64,000 nucleotides of DNA, taken from Sympetrum striolatum. Lineage: Eukaryota; Arthropoda; Insecta; Odonata; Libellulidae. Within the stretch, counting starts at the first letter, position 1, and the number at the start of each line of letters is the position of its first letter. Shown here in pieces: positions 23,481 to 35,692 of the stretch. The stretch is taken from contig OX388343.1 of the NCBI GenBank assembly GCA_947579665.1, forward strand, positions 86,656,254-86,720,253, given 5' to 3'. The notes under the pieces were generated by a model that made no database searches, had not been told where the DNA came from, and saw nothing but the letters and a program-made list of their open reading frames with translations. The position numbers were made by a program, and so were the translations under genes.

Positions 23481-24849
23481 AATTCCCTATGAATGAATGT
23501 ATAGGTATATCCAGAGAAACATCTATATAATAGGTATAACAGATTCCTCAGATTCTTATGTCATTTAATGCCATCTTATTATGATCTATCCATGGCATAT
23601 CCATCTATGATCCATCAAAAATTAAGTTAATAATTGAAGCTAATACTTAAGAATTTCCCAGGCTTGATGAATATATAGTCTTTCTTCTGGGAAAAATATT
23701 GCACAATTTTCTTTAGAAATTGTTCTTCTACATTCCAATGAATTAATAATGATTCATGCCTTGTGAGCATTAAAATCACAAAGGATATCATTCTATTATC
23801 AAGGATATCAGACTAAGTAGCTTTGTTATCGGTATTCCTATAAACGGTATTTTTTTGCCAAAATTACAGAATTAAGATTAATCTGAGCCAGTATGTCAAT
23901 TGCTTTTATTATAAATAACCGTGGAAAAGGTGCTTATAAGATAAAGCACAAGTCTGCAAGAGATTATTCATTTACAATGGTTACACAGAAGAGATGACCT
24001 GAATTCTTCCATTTATATATGTATGACAAAGGTAGTTAAATCCTCTTGTACAACCCTTTGCTTTTAGGCCTAAATGCTTCATGACAATATTTTTACGAAA
24101 TGTTAGGTGCTTCAGTGATACTCAAAAAATTGCTTAAAATTATTCATCCTGAAGATGTTGGTTTCTTAAAAATGAATGGTTAATGGAAAAGTTTGTCAAC
24201 ATTCACAAATATATCAATCCATGTCTAACTTAATTTTTCTTTAACAAAAGGAATTGGTTGTCTTAATAGTATTTAATTATGAGAGAGAAATCAGCCATAT
24301 ACCCCTGAAACAGAATATAGTTAATCTCTTAATATGATTCTAGGGACAAATTCAGACATGAATTTGGCAACATAACTGAAAAGCAGAGAAATTTAAGAAG
24401 AGATAGCATTTACCTTCTTTAGATTTCTTTAAATTTTTTTGTAACTCCCTCATCCTTTATATTTGATCAAAAATAAAAGAGTTTGACAAAATGTTTTGTG
24501 ATATATTATTAAGGATGTTTTTTTAATAATGAGTAATGTAAGGATGAGTAATGAGTATTTAAGTAATAAAAGCTAAGGTAGGCTTGACAGGCTGAAGCCT
24601 ATTGCCTCAAAATCTTGAAAGCCTTCCGGAGTACGACAAGTAGGATGCTGTTATTGTCCTATTTTACAGGGTAATCAGGTACTCTAACCTTTCAATAATT
24701 TTACCTGTGACATAAGTCAGAAATAACAATTTTTGTCTGAAGCACTCTTCCTATAGTGGCATGGAATGGGGAATTACCAAGGAAGTGAAATAGCCTAGGG
24801 GCTCTCTTAATTTAATTCCAGTCCTGCTCATTCATATTCTTTGCAATTA

Positions 24850-26066
24850 CAGTAGAAGTCCGTTATAACTAAAACTGACAAAATTTTAAAATTACTCATT
24901 ATAACTAATTTTTAATACTAAATGCATGTTCTCTTGAATCTAAGGGCAGTGGAATGGAACTGTAGGGTTTTTAACTCTTACACAAATGCTTCAGAATGCA
25001 TTAAAAAGTAAGATAGCATCAGAATTATTATTTAAAGGATCTGGTGCTTTCCAGGTGAATTTGTTGCGGGAACTCTTCTTGGGTTATCAACTGGGTGGTG
25101 CAGTGGAGCTAGTCCGATGTTTCGGCTGCTATCTTTGCATCCATCTTCAGTCAATTAGACTCGGCAATAATATATAAACTAGGCGATTTTCCGGCACTTC
25201 CCTGAAGATGGCTGCGGAGATAGCAGCTGCAACATCAGATCTGCTCCACTACACCACCTGGTTGATAACCCCGACAAGAGTTCCTGCAAAAATATTATTT
25301 CATTGATTCATGAACTATAACCAAAGTGCTGCAAGGACTCATTTTTAATGATCAACTGAAGGTACAACAGTCCATCACGTGGAAAAGGTACCTCTTATTT
25401 ATATTGATTTGCTTTCTCAAAATATTTTACATTCATATGCTTTATAAGCAGTGTCACGAGTGAGGGGAGAGGTTACCCTGGGAATCAAAATCAGCCCTCT
25501 TTTTATCTTCTAAATTCCCACACATCCTGGATCAAAGGATTTGCTTCCAAGTTTTGTATGAAAGCAAATCCCACGGATGGATGTAAATCTGATGGAAACT
25601 CAATTAAAAATTCTGGAGCTGAATTGAGGGGTCGTCGCCCAAAGGAAGCAAGAGAGGAGGGAATAAGATGTACGAAGGGAAGAGTGAAACTCCTGAGAAG
25701 TCTCTAATCAAAGCTTCCTGAAAGGTTTTTGCTGAGGAAAGAAGAGGCAAGTTGTGAGAAACAAATACATGAATTAGGTGACGATTGTTTTTGCATTAAA
25801 TTTTTTTCTGCTCTTTGAAGAGATAACACACCTCTGATTACCATTTGTTTGTCAGACAAACGTCAATTGACTGTTAAGAGATATGCCTCCTTCAAGACTA
25901 ATATAGAAATGTGGCACTCATTATACAGATATTTCAGCAACATACATTCGATATAATAAATGTAATTCCCTATTCTTTTTGTAGTAAGATGGACAACGCC
26001 CATCAAAACACTCCCTATAATGCAACTCTTGTTATATGCCGTACTCATTATAATAGACTTCTACTG
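24850..26066. mobile_element. pogo/Tigger-like non-autonomous element with TA duplication
   Basis: The left end is CAGTAGAAGTCCGTTATAAC and the right end its inverse (TATAATAGACTTCTACTG), flanked by TA on both sides (24848-24849, 26067-26068). It is 1217 bp with no long open frame. TIRs starting CAG with TA duplication are the pogo/Tigger pattern. Related copies are at 40546-43812 and 41780-43514. A fold-back element sits inside it at 25064-25290. Confidence 0.78.
25064..25290. repeat. Fold-back (hairpin) element nested in the pogo-like copy
   Basis: The arms 25064-25150 and 25202-25290 are inverted repeats of about 87 bp: TTGCGGGAACTCTTCTTGG pairs with the inverse of GACAAGAGTTCCTGCAA, through to CATCTTCAG against CTGAAGATG. 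They surround a loop of about 51 bp. This is a MITE-like hairpin. Confidence 0.7.
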
Positions 26067-26099
26067 TACTAAAATGTATAACTCAAAGACAAAGGTGGC

Positions 26100-26795
26100 A
26101 TTAATTGTACTCAGGGCATAGTATCTATTGTGATCCTATTCATAACATATGTATTTTTCAAATTGCAAGCCGCAGATATTTTAATCTTTTTGATTTTCGC
26201 ACATCTTTTTTATTTAATTTATTATAGTTTTTGTTTATTTTCTCTTTTTGTCTTTTAACAATTTCCTATAAACTATGTTTTTTATTATTGTCAGTGTACT
26301 AAACCTTTTAATCTTTCATTTGTATGTATTTCTTAATGTAATTTCATCTTCTTAATTTCTATGAGATTTATCTCCCATTGTTCAACGTTAGCTTTAATTC
26401 ATTTATAATTAATGTCAGTTTAGTGAAGTTGATTTATTTTGTCTGATTGTTTGTAGTGCAGTTATGTTTTTTCCTCTTTCTTTTTGTACAATTTTTATAT
26501 TTTCACTACCTGTCTATCATAACTTTTCTTTCTCCTTCATTAAAAAATTTAGTTTTCTATCTTTAGGTTTCGCAGGTTTTTCACACTCCCCTTCTTGTGA
26601 GTGTTTTCCTGCAGTGGAATTTTTTTCCTGAGCCCTCAGCTTAAGTTTTTTCAATCCACATTTTACTTTTCTTTGTGTACCTTTGCAAACTATCTATTTC
26701 TTTCTGTTTCGCATATGACGATGGGTTAGGTGTAACAAGAGACTTTCTAGTCTCAATCTCGCCCAAATAAAGGCCATTTATTATTATTATATCAC
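26100..26795 (+). mobile_element. Possible truncated non-LTR retrotransposon 3' end
   Basis: A T-rich stretch directly follows the pogo-like element and ends in AATAAAGGCCATTTATTATT plus a short TTA repeat, the way many LINE 3' UTRs finish. No reverse transcriptase frame is present, so this rests only on the tail and is weak. Confidence 0.3.
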
Positions 26796-27652
26796 TCCCT
26801 CACATTTCCTATAAGTGTATTAAACAAGAACAATATCGAATGCTCAAGATTATGGTAATAAAGAAATATTACCTCAAAGCTAGAGAAATATCTATATATT
26901 TGCTAAGAGTGTTAATATACGAAAATTACCTATGATATTCATCTCATAGCAACAAAAATTTTAGTGTCTTAATCCATAACATCAAAGCATTTAAAATAAA
27001 AGTATGTTGTGATAAATGAGGTAGATGTATAGAAATGGTATAAATGTTTTACTATTAGTTCCTAAATTCTGCTCTTAACAATTAAGTAAGGAATTGCATA
27101 AAGTGTCTTGTCTTATTTCCTTTATGGATAAATTCCATAAGGTAACACCTGAAACAGTTTCATTAATTAAAAACTTTTATGTACAAAACCAGCATACATA
27201 AGTATTCTACTACTCACTAAGTAAATTTGCTTTAACATTCCTTATTCCACCACTTCTTTTGTTTCTTGATAACTTACTTCAGTTTCCTCATAGCTGGGTT
27301 GGCTTAGATGTTCCAAAAATATGGACAACCACTGTAAATTAGGAATAATATCTTAAGAAAGAAGTTAAGAAGAGAATAAATGGAATACGATACATCGTAA
27401 GAGGTATTAAAAAGGGAAAGTAAACTGAACAAAAACCACAAAAAAATATTATTGGTGGCTAGGAAAATGGAAAACTTTAGAAATGGGGAGGGAAAGAAGA
27501 ACACATAATTAATAACCAGATACCGAGATAAAGGAATAATGAAGCGCCAAAGAGAGATTGTAATGTCAGGAACGGACCTTCAATGGTATACATATGAATT
27601 TCAGTTAATTCTATAGAATAAATTCCCTTAAATTACAGCGCAGAGTTACATC

Positions 27653-27925
27653 CAGCGGCGGTTCCAGGGGGGGGGGGGGCTATGGGGGCTGTAGCTCCCA
27701 AAAAGTCAACATGAAGAATAATTACTTAAATGTATCATCGTTCATACTATTGAGATATGAAGAAAATATTGTTTATCTACAACGATAGATAATAATAAGC
27801 ATAATTCAAATATGTATAGTGAGTTTAATTTTATAAAATTTCTCACAAAAATCGATAAATAGAAAATGAATCTTTAATCCCAACTCTCTAGCCCCCCCCA
27901 CAGCTCGATCCTAGATCCGCCACTG
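27653..27925. mobile_element. hAT-like MITE, copy 2, with 8-bp target duplication
   Basis: It starts CAGCGGCGGTTCCAGG and ends CCTAGATCCGCCACTG, flanked by perfect GTTACATC repeats (27645-27652 and 27926-27933). It is 273 bp and nearly identical inside to 8562-8853, in the same orientation. The length difference comes mainly from shorter G/C homopolymer runs. Confidence 0.88.
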
Positions 27926-28049
27926 GTTACATCAAATATGAAATATACAAATTAAGCCGCCTTCCCTGCATTACTATGAATAATGCGATTGTTGGAGCCA
28001 CATTTATAAAAATTTCTAAGCAAAAACTCCACAAAGAATATATTTTGAC

Positions 28050-29020
28050 AAAATCTATTTTAGCGGCAGTTCGGACCTAGAGAGAATGTTGCGACGATGA
28101 CCGTGGCTGTGCCTGCGGTAGATTTTGTAATATTTTAACTAAGTGAAGGCTTTTTTCTTCACTCTTGGAAATAAATAACATTATTGTTTTACACAGGGTA
28201 TCCTACCTGTGCCATCAAATCATCCTCATAAATGCACATAGCAGAAATAATCCTGCTGAATGCGCAATAGAAAATCGCTCTGAGGTGTTTAATATACCGA
28301 GATAAATTAAATGATCAAAATTTAGGTAATAGGTATATGTTGAGATATGAAATTCTTTGGACGGACTCTTTGCTTAAATTTTAAAATGATTCAACGTTAA
28401 AAATCAATTTTGCTGGCAGTGCAGGCATTGAGTAAGTTCGTATGGTTCGTATTACAGTTACAGCAGAAAGTCGGGACGGCTGTTGGCAATCCTGGGAGTG
28501 AGTAGTCGGAACTTGGACAGGGAGTAGACCGTCATGGCTGTATGATAGTCTAATTTTCTTTACTGTTTGCCAACGTAGTGTATAACTTAAGGGGAGGTCA
28601 AAATATCTTTATCACGGCAACCAAAGAGTTATTTAATAATTGGTTGAAGTGATCAAGAAGACAAGGTGCGTATTCTTACATTTCAAGGGTCTATGTAATT
28701 ACCGGCAGCTGACGGTTGTATGTTTGTTGAAGGAGTCGTCTGATCCTACCTTTTATTTCTACGATATATTTTTAAATGCTTTTGAAATGATAATTTCGTT
28801 ACAGTTAGGATTAATAGTACCGTGTCTGCATTCCTGCCGGCATGCTTCATCATCAGCATGCGGTACCTATACCGCCGAATCAACTAAGAGATGCGAACAG
28901 GTGATGGATTTTTGGTGGACTGGGTTGTTATTTTTGCATTTAGTCGAAATATTTCTGAAGCACATCTATGTGTTCGTTGTATATTTCGTTTATCGAACGT
29001 GTGATGAACAATAATGGCAT
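28050..29020 (+). promoter_or_regulatory. stau: Candidate Staufen promoter / 5' non-coding exon region
   Basis: CpG density rises here compared with both sides, as it does around CAP exon 1. A strong donor-like sequence ACAAG|GTGCGT lies at 28661-28671. Splicing from it to the exon at 35553 would keep the frame open only as far back as a TAA at 28637, so it would be 5' UTR. The 124-codon open frame 28640-29014 starts at TTG and shows no domain. Placement is an inference from composition. Confidence 0.35.
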
Positions 29021-32000
29021 TGTACTTGGAACAAAACTAACTTCATTTACTTTACTTACACTTAACATTATTAATGTACACAAATAGTAAGCTTTAAATT
29101 GTCTCATTTTAGCCAAACCTTTTAAGCGCTTAAGCTTTACCTCAGAATATTATTTAGTGGAAAAGTTGCTAACAAACGTGGCATTTCTCTTTATGACATC
29201 TTGAAGAGTATGACAAGAAAACTTACTGTATATTGGAATCTATTTGTTATTATCGACGATGTTTAATATATGTAATAAATAACTAATTTCTCCATCCTTC
29301 GGAATTAAAAGCTATTGTCAAAACATTAGTGGAAGTAGAAAATCGATCGACTTTGCAAGTCTGACTTCATCTTTATCTTTAGAACATTTTTTCTTTGCCA
29401 TGTAACTTTACTATTTTATTGTCATATTTAACATAGGAATTTACTAGAGTCTTGATTAGTCTATGGTTGTCATTATATTTTTGTTTAAGTCCTCAATTAC
29501 ATTGGATTTACCTACAAATTTCATAGATTTTCATCGTATCTGTCCCAAATTAATATTGATTGCATTTATAAGGCTTAGTACACATTTTGTCGCTTTTTGA
29601 TTCAAGCGTTCTTCAAGAGATGTTTTATAATTCTTTATTGCAAATTCGTAACTTCTTTGCAGATACTTTATGTACTAAAGGAATGTTATATGCATATAAC
29701 TCAGTTTCATTGCAAGATTTATGCTATCCCACTATTTTACAAACAGTTTAATTTAAATTGCCTTAGAAAGAAATTTTGTATAAATAAATATTTAGAAATA
29801 AGATTTACATTACAAATTTTATGTTTCCTCAAGTTGTACTTGGATTAAAAGGAGAGAGAGATACCTATAGCCTCTAAATTCAAACTTAAGAGAGTTACCT
29901 TCAATAATATCCTTGATTGACTCGCTTGATTGTTTCTCTTAAAGTGACAACTGGTATTGAATTTATTGGCCTTAAATTTTTGCTCCCTCCTGTCTTATAA
30001 ATATTTTGAACTTCATTTTTGAGTTTTCTATCTTTCATTCTTGTTAAGTTAAATTTTTGTGAACATTATTCCTAAAAATATCAGTTATTCTATTTCTATT
30101 CTCTTTGTGTAGGAGTATCAATCCCAGTGTGTGATTAATTCAAGATTTTTTCATATTTGCTGTTTTGACATTCTACAATAGTCTGCCAATTCTTAAACCT
30201 GCCAGTCTTAAACCAATGGTTGTTTCCTTCTTCTTCCCTATGGAGTTATATCATCATCATCCCATACTTAAGTTCACCATTTGCAGTATTTGTTAAGGTT
30301 TTGGTGTATTATTGATTTTTTTCACTTTCTGAGTTACTATATTTACTTCCATTTTTCTGTGATCGAAGTTGCCACGCCTTAATAGACCACATCCAAATCA
30401 TTTTGATGTACTTGTAGAGCAACTCCTATATTTTACTGTTTTTTCCTCTATTATTATGCTGACAAGTTATGAATAAACCTGTATATTAGTTTATAATTAT
30501 TTTTGTTTCAGAGAGGTAATAGATCTTAGATGTGACATATTACTTTAAGGGAGCTTTCTCTTTCACCCTATTTCCACCAGAAATTTCTATTATTTTTATT
30601 TCTATCAATTCTATAAAATGAGACAGGAGATGGATGATGATGGGGTGTTTCCTTGTTTTAGTGAACATTAATTTGGATTTTTCAAGGACCTTGGTTCCAT
30701 GCACAGCTGAGCTAAGGGGCTTCTTAAATTTTAGTAGTAGTGACTTAAGTTCAAGAGAAGATTGATTTCTTGAGTTTGGATATTTGGGACAAGTTTGGAC
30801 TTTTTTCTATGTATAATCTTGTATGAATAAGGTATATGATGGAGCCTTGAGAATGTTTTAATTTTTAGATGTTTAAAAATAAATTTTAGTGTATTCAATT
30901 CTAATTCTTGTGGATTTTCAAATTATATTTTATTTTTATGGTAGATGATATTTCAGATTCTATTCTAGAGAATTATCTCCTGCTCTAATCAACTTTGGCT
31001 CTTTATTTTACAACCACAATTGTGTCAGAGGAACAAATTTTGGTATTTGCTGTTAGGGAAATGATCCATTTTCATGAATCTGAACCTTATTCTGCATTTT
31101 CTTCAACCATACTGGACCATCATCTTTTATTATTAAATTAACAACTTGAAGTAATAAAATATTTTTGAAAAGATCAAAAGTATCTCATACTATGCAGTGC
31201 ACATTATATGAATGGCCATAATAGTCAGCTCATTAAACTAAAGGCATGGAAAAATACATACTTCAATGCCTGTATTGTTATAATCCCTAAGGCAAAAGTA
31301 ACAGCAGTATAGTTTTCTCCTTGTAATGCAACTCAATAGTTTATTTTGGACATGATTGCACTCTAAAATATTTAGGAAGTGAAAAGTCTGCTGTTTTAAT
31401 GACAGTGCATGGGTTTGAAGTGAAAGCTTGTTAGAATTAAAAGAAAAATTGACATTGAGGTAACTTAGGGCTTGTGGAATCATAAAGTGGGATTAAAAGG
31501 ATGATATTAGATATCTAAAAGAGTGGATTTTATTAAAAGAAGACTTTAAGAGTAGTATGGGACCATACCCACTATTACTCCATTTCTATGTTCTTTATCT
31601 GTGAATGAGAATTCCAGAGTGGGTAATTACACCAATGGAAGTAAATTATTTTCTACATTAAAATTAATTGATCACTTCTGAAATCCTGGAATACTATCAG
31701 ATACAGTTCTACTGATCAGATTATTGAATTTTTAGCATGCAGAATGGTGGCTATCCTGGAGATTAGGCAATTTTTCGTACACATATTTCAGAGCAAGTGA
31801 TGAATATTTATTATTATAAATCAGATTGTTTTTCTTTGTCATTTGGTGCAACTTCCTTAAAAATCTGGGAGTGTGATAAGTGAAGGAAGGAATATTTATT
31901 CATTCTATAGTAGGGAAAATAATTTTATATAACACTTTAGATTTTTAATTTTTTTTATTTAACTTATAAGCAGTTGGTCCATGGTGTAGCTAGACAGCAT

Positions 32001-32869
32001 TCGCCATGGATTAGAAGGTCAGCACATGGACTTCCGTACCAACATATCTGAGTTTCTAAGGCCAATAAAAGCATTTTAGGAAGCGATTTTAATAAAATAA
32101 AAATAGAAAACCTGTTAAATAGTATCTTACAATTACAATGCATAACAATTACTCTTCTGGTGAAAGGATTTTTAAGTGAAATCAACACTTCAGGTCAAAA
32201 ATAACAAATAATAACAATTTACCTTTATCTTTTAAATTTACCATATGAATTTTAAATTTGGCCCAAATTCTGAAATATCATTGAATTTAAATTCCTGATG
32301 ATGTAGGGGTATTTTTCTCTTATATAAACTGTAAAGGCTTTGCCTTAGCAGCATAAAAAGATCCAGTTCAGATGAAAACAGACCTAAATGAAGAAAGAGG
32401 ATGTTTCCTCTCATAATAAATAATATTTCATTCCATTTAAGTAGTTATTCTGAATGAAATATTTCTTGAGAGAATAAAAAGGAATAACCAACATAATTTA
32501 AAAGCAAAGATTTTAAGTAGTTCGAAAAATGTATCAATGTTATAATCTAATGTTATTTCATTTGGTCCATTTTTTAAGTTCTCTTAGCTCTATCATATAT
32601 GTAAATATGTTTATCAAAATTTCTATATTAGAAATTCAAAGACAGTTACAAATCAGCAAAATGATCTGTCTTTGGGACAGAGGAACAAATACCTTAAAAT
32701 TGATATTTCCTGGTAAAATGGTTTTATATGGTCATCATAACTGTGATGGTAAATGTTTAATACAAACTTAAAATCGTATCATTGATTAAGTGTAGTATAT
32801 GCTGATGAAGATAACAAACAGATTGTCCTTGTTAAACAGAGATCAAGAAATAAAATAAAAGACTACCAA

Positions 32870-32935
32870 ACCTACTGAGGAGCACATATCGAAAGTGATC
32901 ATGATTTAGGTCTACTAGGTGCCAACTTAGATGGG
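32870..32935 (+). pseudogene. Possible scrap of a LINE endonuclease frame
   Basis: One frame reads GAHIESDHDLGLLGANL, resembling the (R)GAD..SDHxLV motif at the end of apurinic-type endonuclease domains in non-LTR retrotransposons. Stops lie on both sides. The match is short and may be chance. Confidence 0.22.
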
Positions 32936-33244
32936 GGATAAAGAAGAAGGAAATGCTGGAGGGAGCCTAAGAGATGTTTGAAAATAATGGGTTGATGTTG
33001 TCCTATCACTTATGGAAGAGAAAAGGAAGCACCTTAGTTCCAAGACAGAGAATATGCGCTAGCATTCTATTAAAGAGCAAAAAATTAAATGCCTAGAAGA
33101 CTTGAGTAGACTGGTTCTAAAATTTTGAAGTAAAATGTGATTTAACCCTGATAAAGACAAATCTGAACCTACATACAACACAATAAAATCCTACTTAAAT
33201 ACATACAAGGGAAGAGTCATTGCTATTCAGAACAAAAAAAGTAA

Positions 33245-33695
33245 AACCATTTAACTCGGTTCTCATGAAGTTGAGTGCATGACTGGCAACTTGTCTTGTG
33301 TGGGTGACGCATGTTGTTCATGCAACATTGTCTTAATAACATATTTACCTGAGAAAAGTGATGAAAAATGAATTACCATTAGGAACCTTGATTTTTTGCA
33401 AATTTGTTTATTTATGTTTATGCTCCTCTGACTCTTTTGTGTTACATTTCCAGGAGATGGTTCATTTGAATTCATTTCGTTTTAGAAATCAACATTTTGC
33501 CCTTTGATATATACAAGCTTTTTTCTTAACTCAGTTATGTAAACTCCAATGCATGGGAAATCATATGACTTGCTCCAGTAGAAATCCTGCGTAACTGAAT
33601 TTGGAACTTCTGGTTCAACTGCTGGTTCTCACTTGGCTGAGTGCATGACTGAAGTGGTAGTGCACTCAACTCTGTGATAACCAGATTTTATTGTA
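33245..33695. mobile_element. Possible MITE with GAGTTGAGTGCA-type inverted ends
   Basis: GGTTCTCATGAAGTTGAGTG near 33258 and the inverse of CACTCAACTCTGTGATAACC near 33664 are imperfect inverted repeats. A further copy of GAGTGCATGACTG sits at about 33639. Exact borders and target duplication were not resolved. Confidence 0.35.
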
Positions 33696-35185
33696 GACCC
33701 AGACATAGCATATTGATGGAGATTATATTTGCAATAATATTTTGAATATTTATTTATATTTAATTAATTTGGCAAATGAATTGGAAAATAATTGAGGGAA
33801 GATGATGAAAATCAGTTGTCAGGGCCTAATAGAGCCTATTAAATATTTTCCAATCTAATAATATTTAGCTTAAAATGAGCTAATACGTTAAAGTCAATGC
33901 CTTTTTATCTTGAGAGAGTTCTCAATTAAATTTTTAGACTGCAGTAGTCCATGTACCCTATATGGAATTGAATGACAAATGAGAAAAATTTTGGACTATC
34001 ATCTTTAATATACATGCCCTCCTAGAATTATTTTGAGAATCATTGAAGAATGTAGAGAATGAAGAAAGAGAATTTGAGTGAAGGCAATTTTGGATTCGGA
34101 ACTCTTGGTGCAAGCAAAATTATCCTTGTCCAAGAGTACTTATAGAGAACAGAACAGAGGAAAATCAACCAACTTTCATTGTCTTTGTGGATCTGCTGAA
34201 AGATTATTGACTGGAACAAAATGGGTGAGAGAAATTGGAGCAAATTACCATAGCAGGTTTAGTGTATCTTCTTTAAGAGCAATTGATTTGGGTGAAAATA
34301 AAAAAGCTAGACAGGGATGATGTCATTACTACTAATCTTCATAGTATCTATTGGAAAGGCAATGCATTTGGGTTATGTGAAGACAAAAGGAGGTGTGTGA
34401 ATAGTATATAATATCATTACTATAATGTAGTTCTCAGGCAATATAGTGGGGCTGAAATAAGGAAAATGTTTCTTTATGTAAATGAATGTGAAGAAGTACA
34501 GCTGCAAAAGATGTAAAATTAAAATCAAAGTGAAGTGATCACAGCCAAAATAGGGAAAAGATTTCTAGTAGTATAATGAATGAACTCGTGTTTACTGGCC
34601 AAACATTAAGAAAGAGTTGAAGAGAAAGTCCCTGGTTGAATTATTAGAGGTAGATAAATTTATGAAGTTTCTGATAGGGGATAGGATGCTTTGCTGAGCT
34701 GGATAAAGTTGATATTGGTTATCTACCCTTCAGGATAGTGCAAAGTTTATAAAATGTTGACAGGCTTGGAAAAAGTAGTTATTTACTCTCAGTTCTGTTT
34801 CCATTATAAGTCAATAATTAATTTTATTAGCTTTAAAATAAAAATGTAATCCATATTATGATTAAACCTTTCAAAAAACTACACAACTGCACTTTGTTAT
34901 TGTTACTAATTCTCAGGTGTGGTAGCAATAGCAGAGAATAATTGTCAAGTCTTATTTTATTTCTTTTGGCACAGCTTAAATCATACTTTATTGACTTTGT
35001 ATGCATATTGATATTTGGGAACTAATACAGCTTTTATTCCATAATTTAGAATTGCTTTTTAATTTGTACAAGGCATTAGCATTTACACCTGTGAACAAGA
35101 TTTCTCCAGACTAAGATATGTATACTTGAAGCATTTGTAGAGCTAGTTTTTGGCCCTTCTTCTAGCATTGTCTCTTACTGTTTAA

Positions 35186-35431
35186 CCCTCTTAGTTCTAT
35201 CCTTCTTTCTGGGGTACTGGTGAGAAATGTGGAGGGTATTTTAATAAAATGTACCAAGTAGGAAAATAAACAATATAAAGCTATTTTTTTACATATCTAT
35301 ATGCGGTTATTTTTAAATTAATGAGATTAAACTTGTTAATAATGATAAATATAAAATATGATAATATAATATATGATAAATATAATAATGATAATCGGCG
35401 GGCCGACATATCGGCCTGCCACACTAAAGGG
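35186..35431. mobile_element. piggyBac-like MITE with TTAA duplication
   Basis: TTAA (35182-35185) precedes CCCTCTTAGT and TTAA (35432-35435) follows ACTAAAGGG, whose inverse is CCCTTTAGT. TTAA target sites and CCCT-starting ends are the piggyBac pattern. It is 246 bp and ends 117 bp before the Staufen acceptor at 35553. A GGGCCGACATATCGGCCTG palindrome lies near its right end. Confidence 0.6.
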
Positions 35432-35552
35432 TTAATGTTATGTTTTTTCACTCGTTTGGCCATTTTATTAATGTACGGTGCTAAGAGAATATTTAGAGTT
35501 AAGGAATCCGTGGAAAAGATTTGGTGTTAGAACATTAATATATTTCTTTCAG

Positions 35553-35692
35553 GATAGCTGCCCAGCTGCCTTTGCGATTAGGTCAGCCTGGCAGCATTGC
35601 TGGTCCTCATAGATCTCGTCCACCTCATGCACCCCCTATCCTCATGGGAATGTTTCCCTCACCTCCACTAACTCAGCCCAATGGTGGACCAG
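35553..35692 (+). CDS. stau: Staufen exon: Pro-rich N-terminal region
   Basis: The acceptor is ATTTCTTTCAG and the donor is CCAG|GTCAGT. The first base completes a codon; then it codes [19 protein letters not shown] and a Pro-rich stretch with MGMFPSPPL. The first in-frame ATG is 35644. Whether the protein starts here or in an upstream exon is unknown. Confidence 0.75.

Larger units (their letters stand above)
21769..28049. other. CAP 3' UTR and intergenic DNA, repeat-rich, no gene recognised
   Basis: No coding exon was found. Besides the start of the CAP 3' UTR it contains a 170-bp tandem array (22.64-23.48 kb), a pogo-like element (24850-26066), a probable LINE 3' tail (to about 26795) and a hAT-like MITE (27653-27925). 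It is mostly CpG-poor, unlike the DNA upstream of CAP. Confidence 0.55.
29021..35552 (+). other. Probable first Staufen intron, no coding exon recognised
   Basis: It is AT-rich, CpG-poor DNA. I found no exon with convincing splice sites and coding content. It contains a short LINE-endonuclease-like scrap at about 32870-32930, a possible MITE at 33245-33695 and a TTAA-flanked MITE at 35186-35431. Confidence 0.4.

Noticed and set aside
28640..29014. 124-codon open frame, the longest unexplained one between CAP and Staufen
   Set aside because: It begins at TTG right after a TAA, is hydrophobic without a clear membrane pattern, and matches nothing I know. It may just cross a 5' UTR region.
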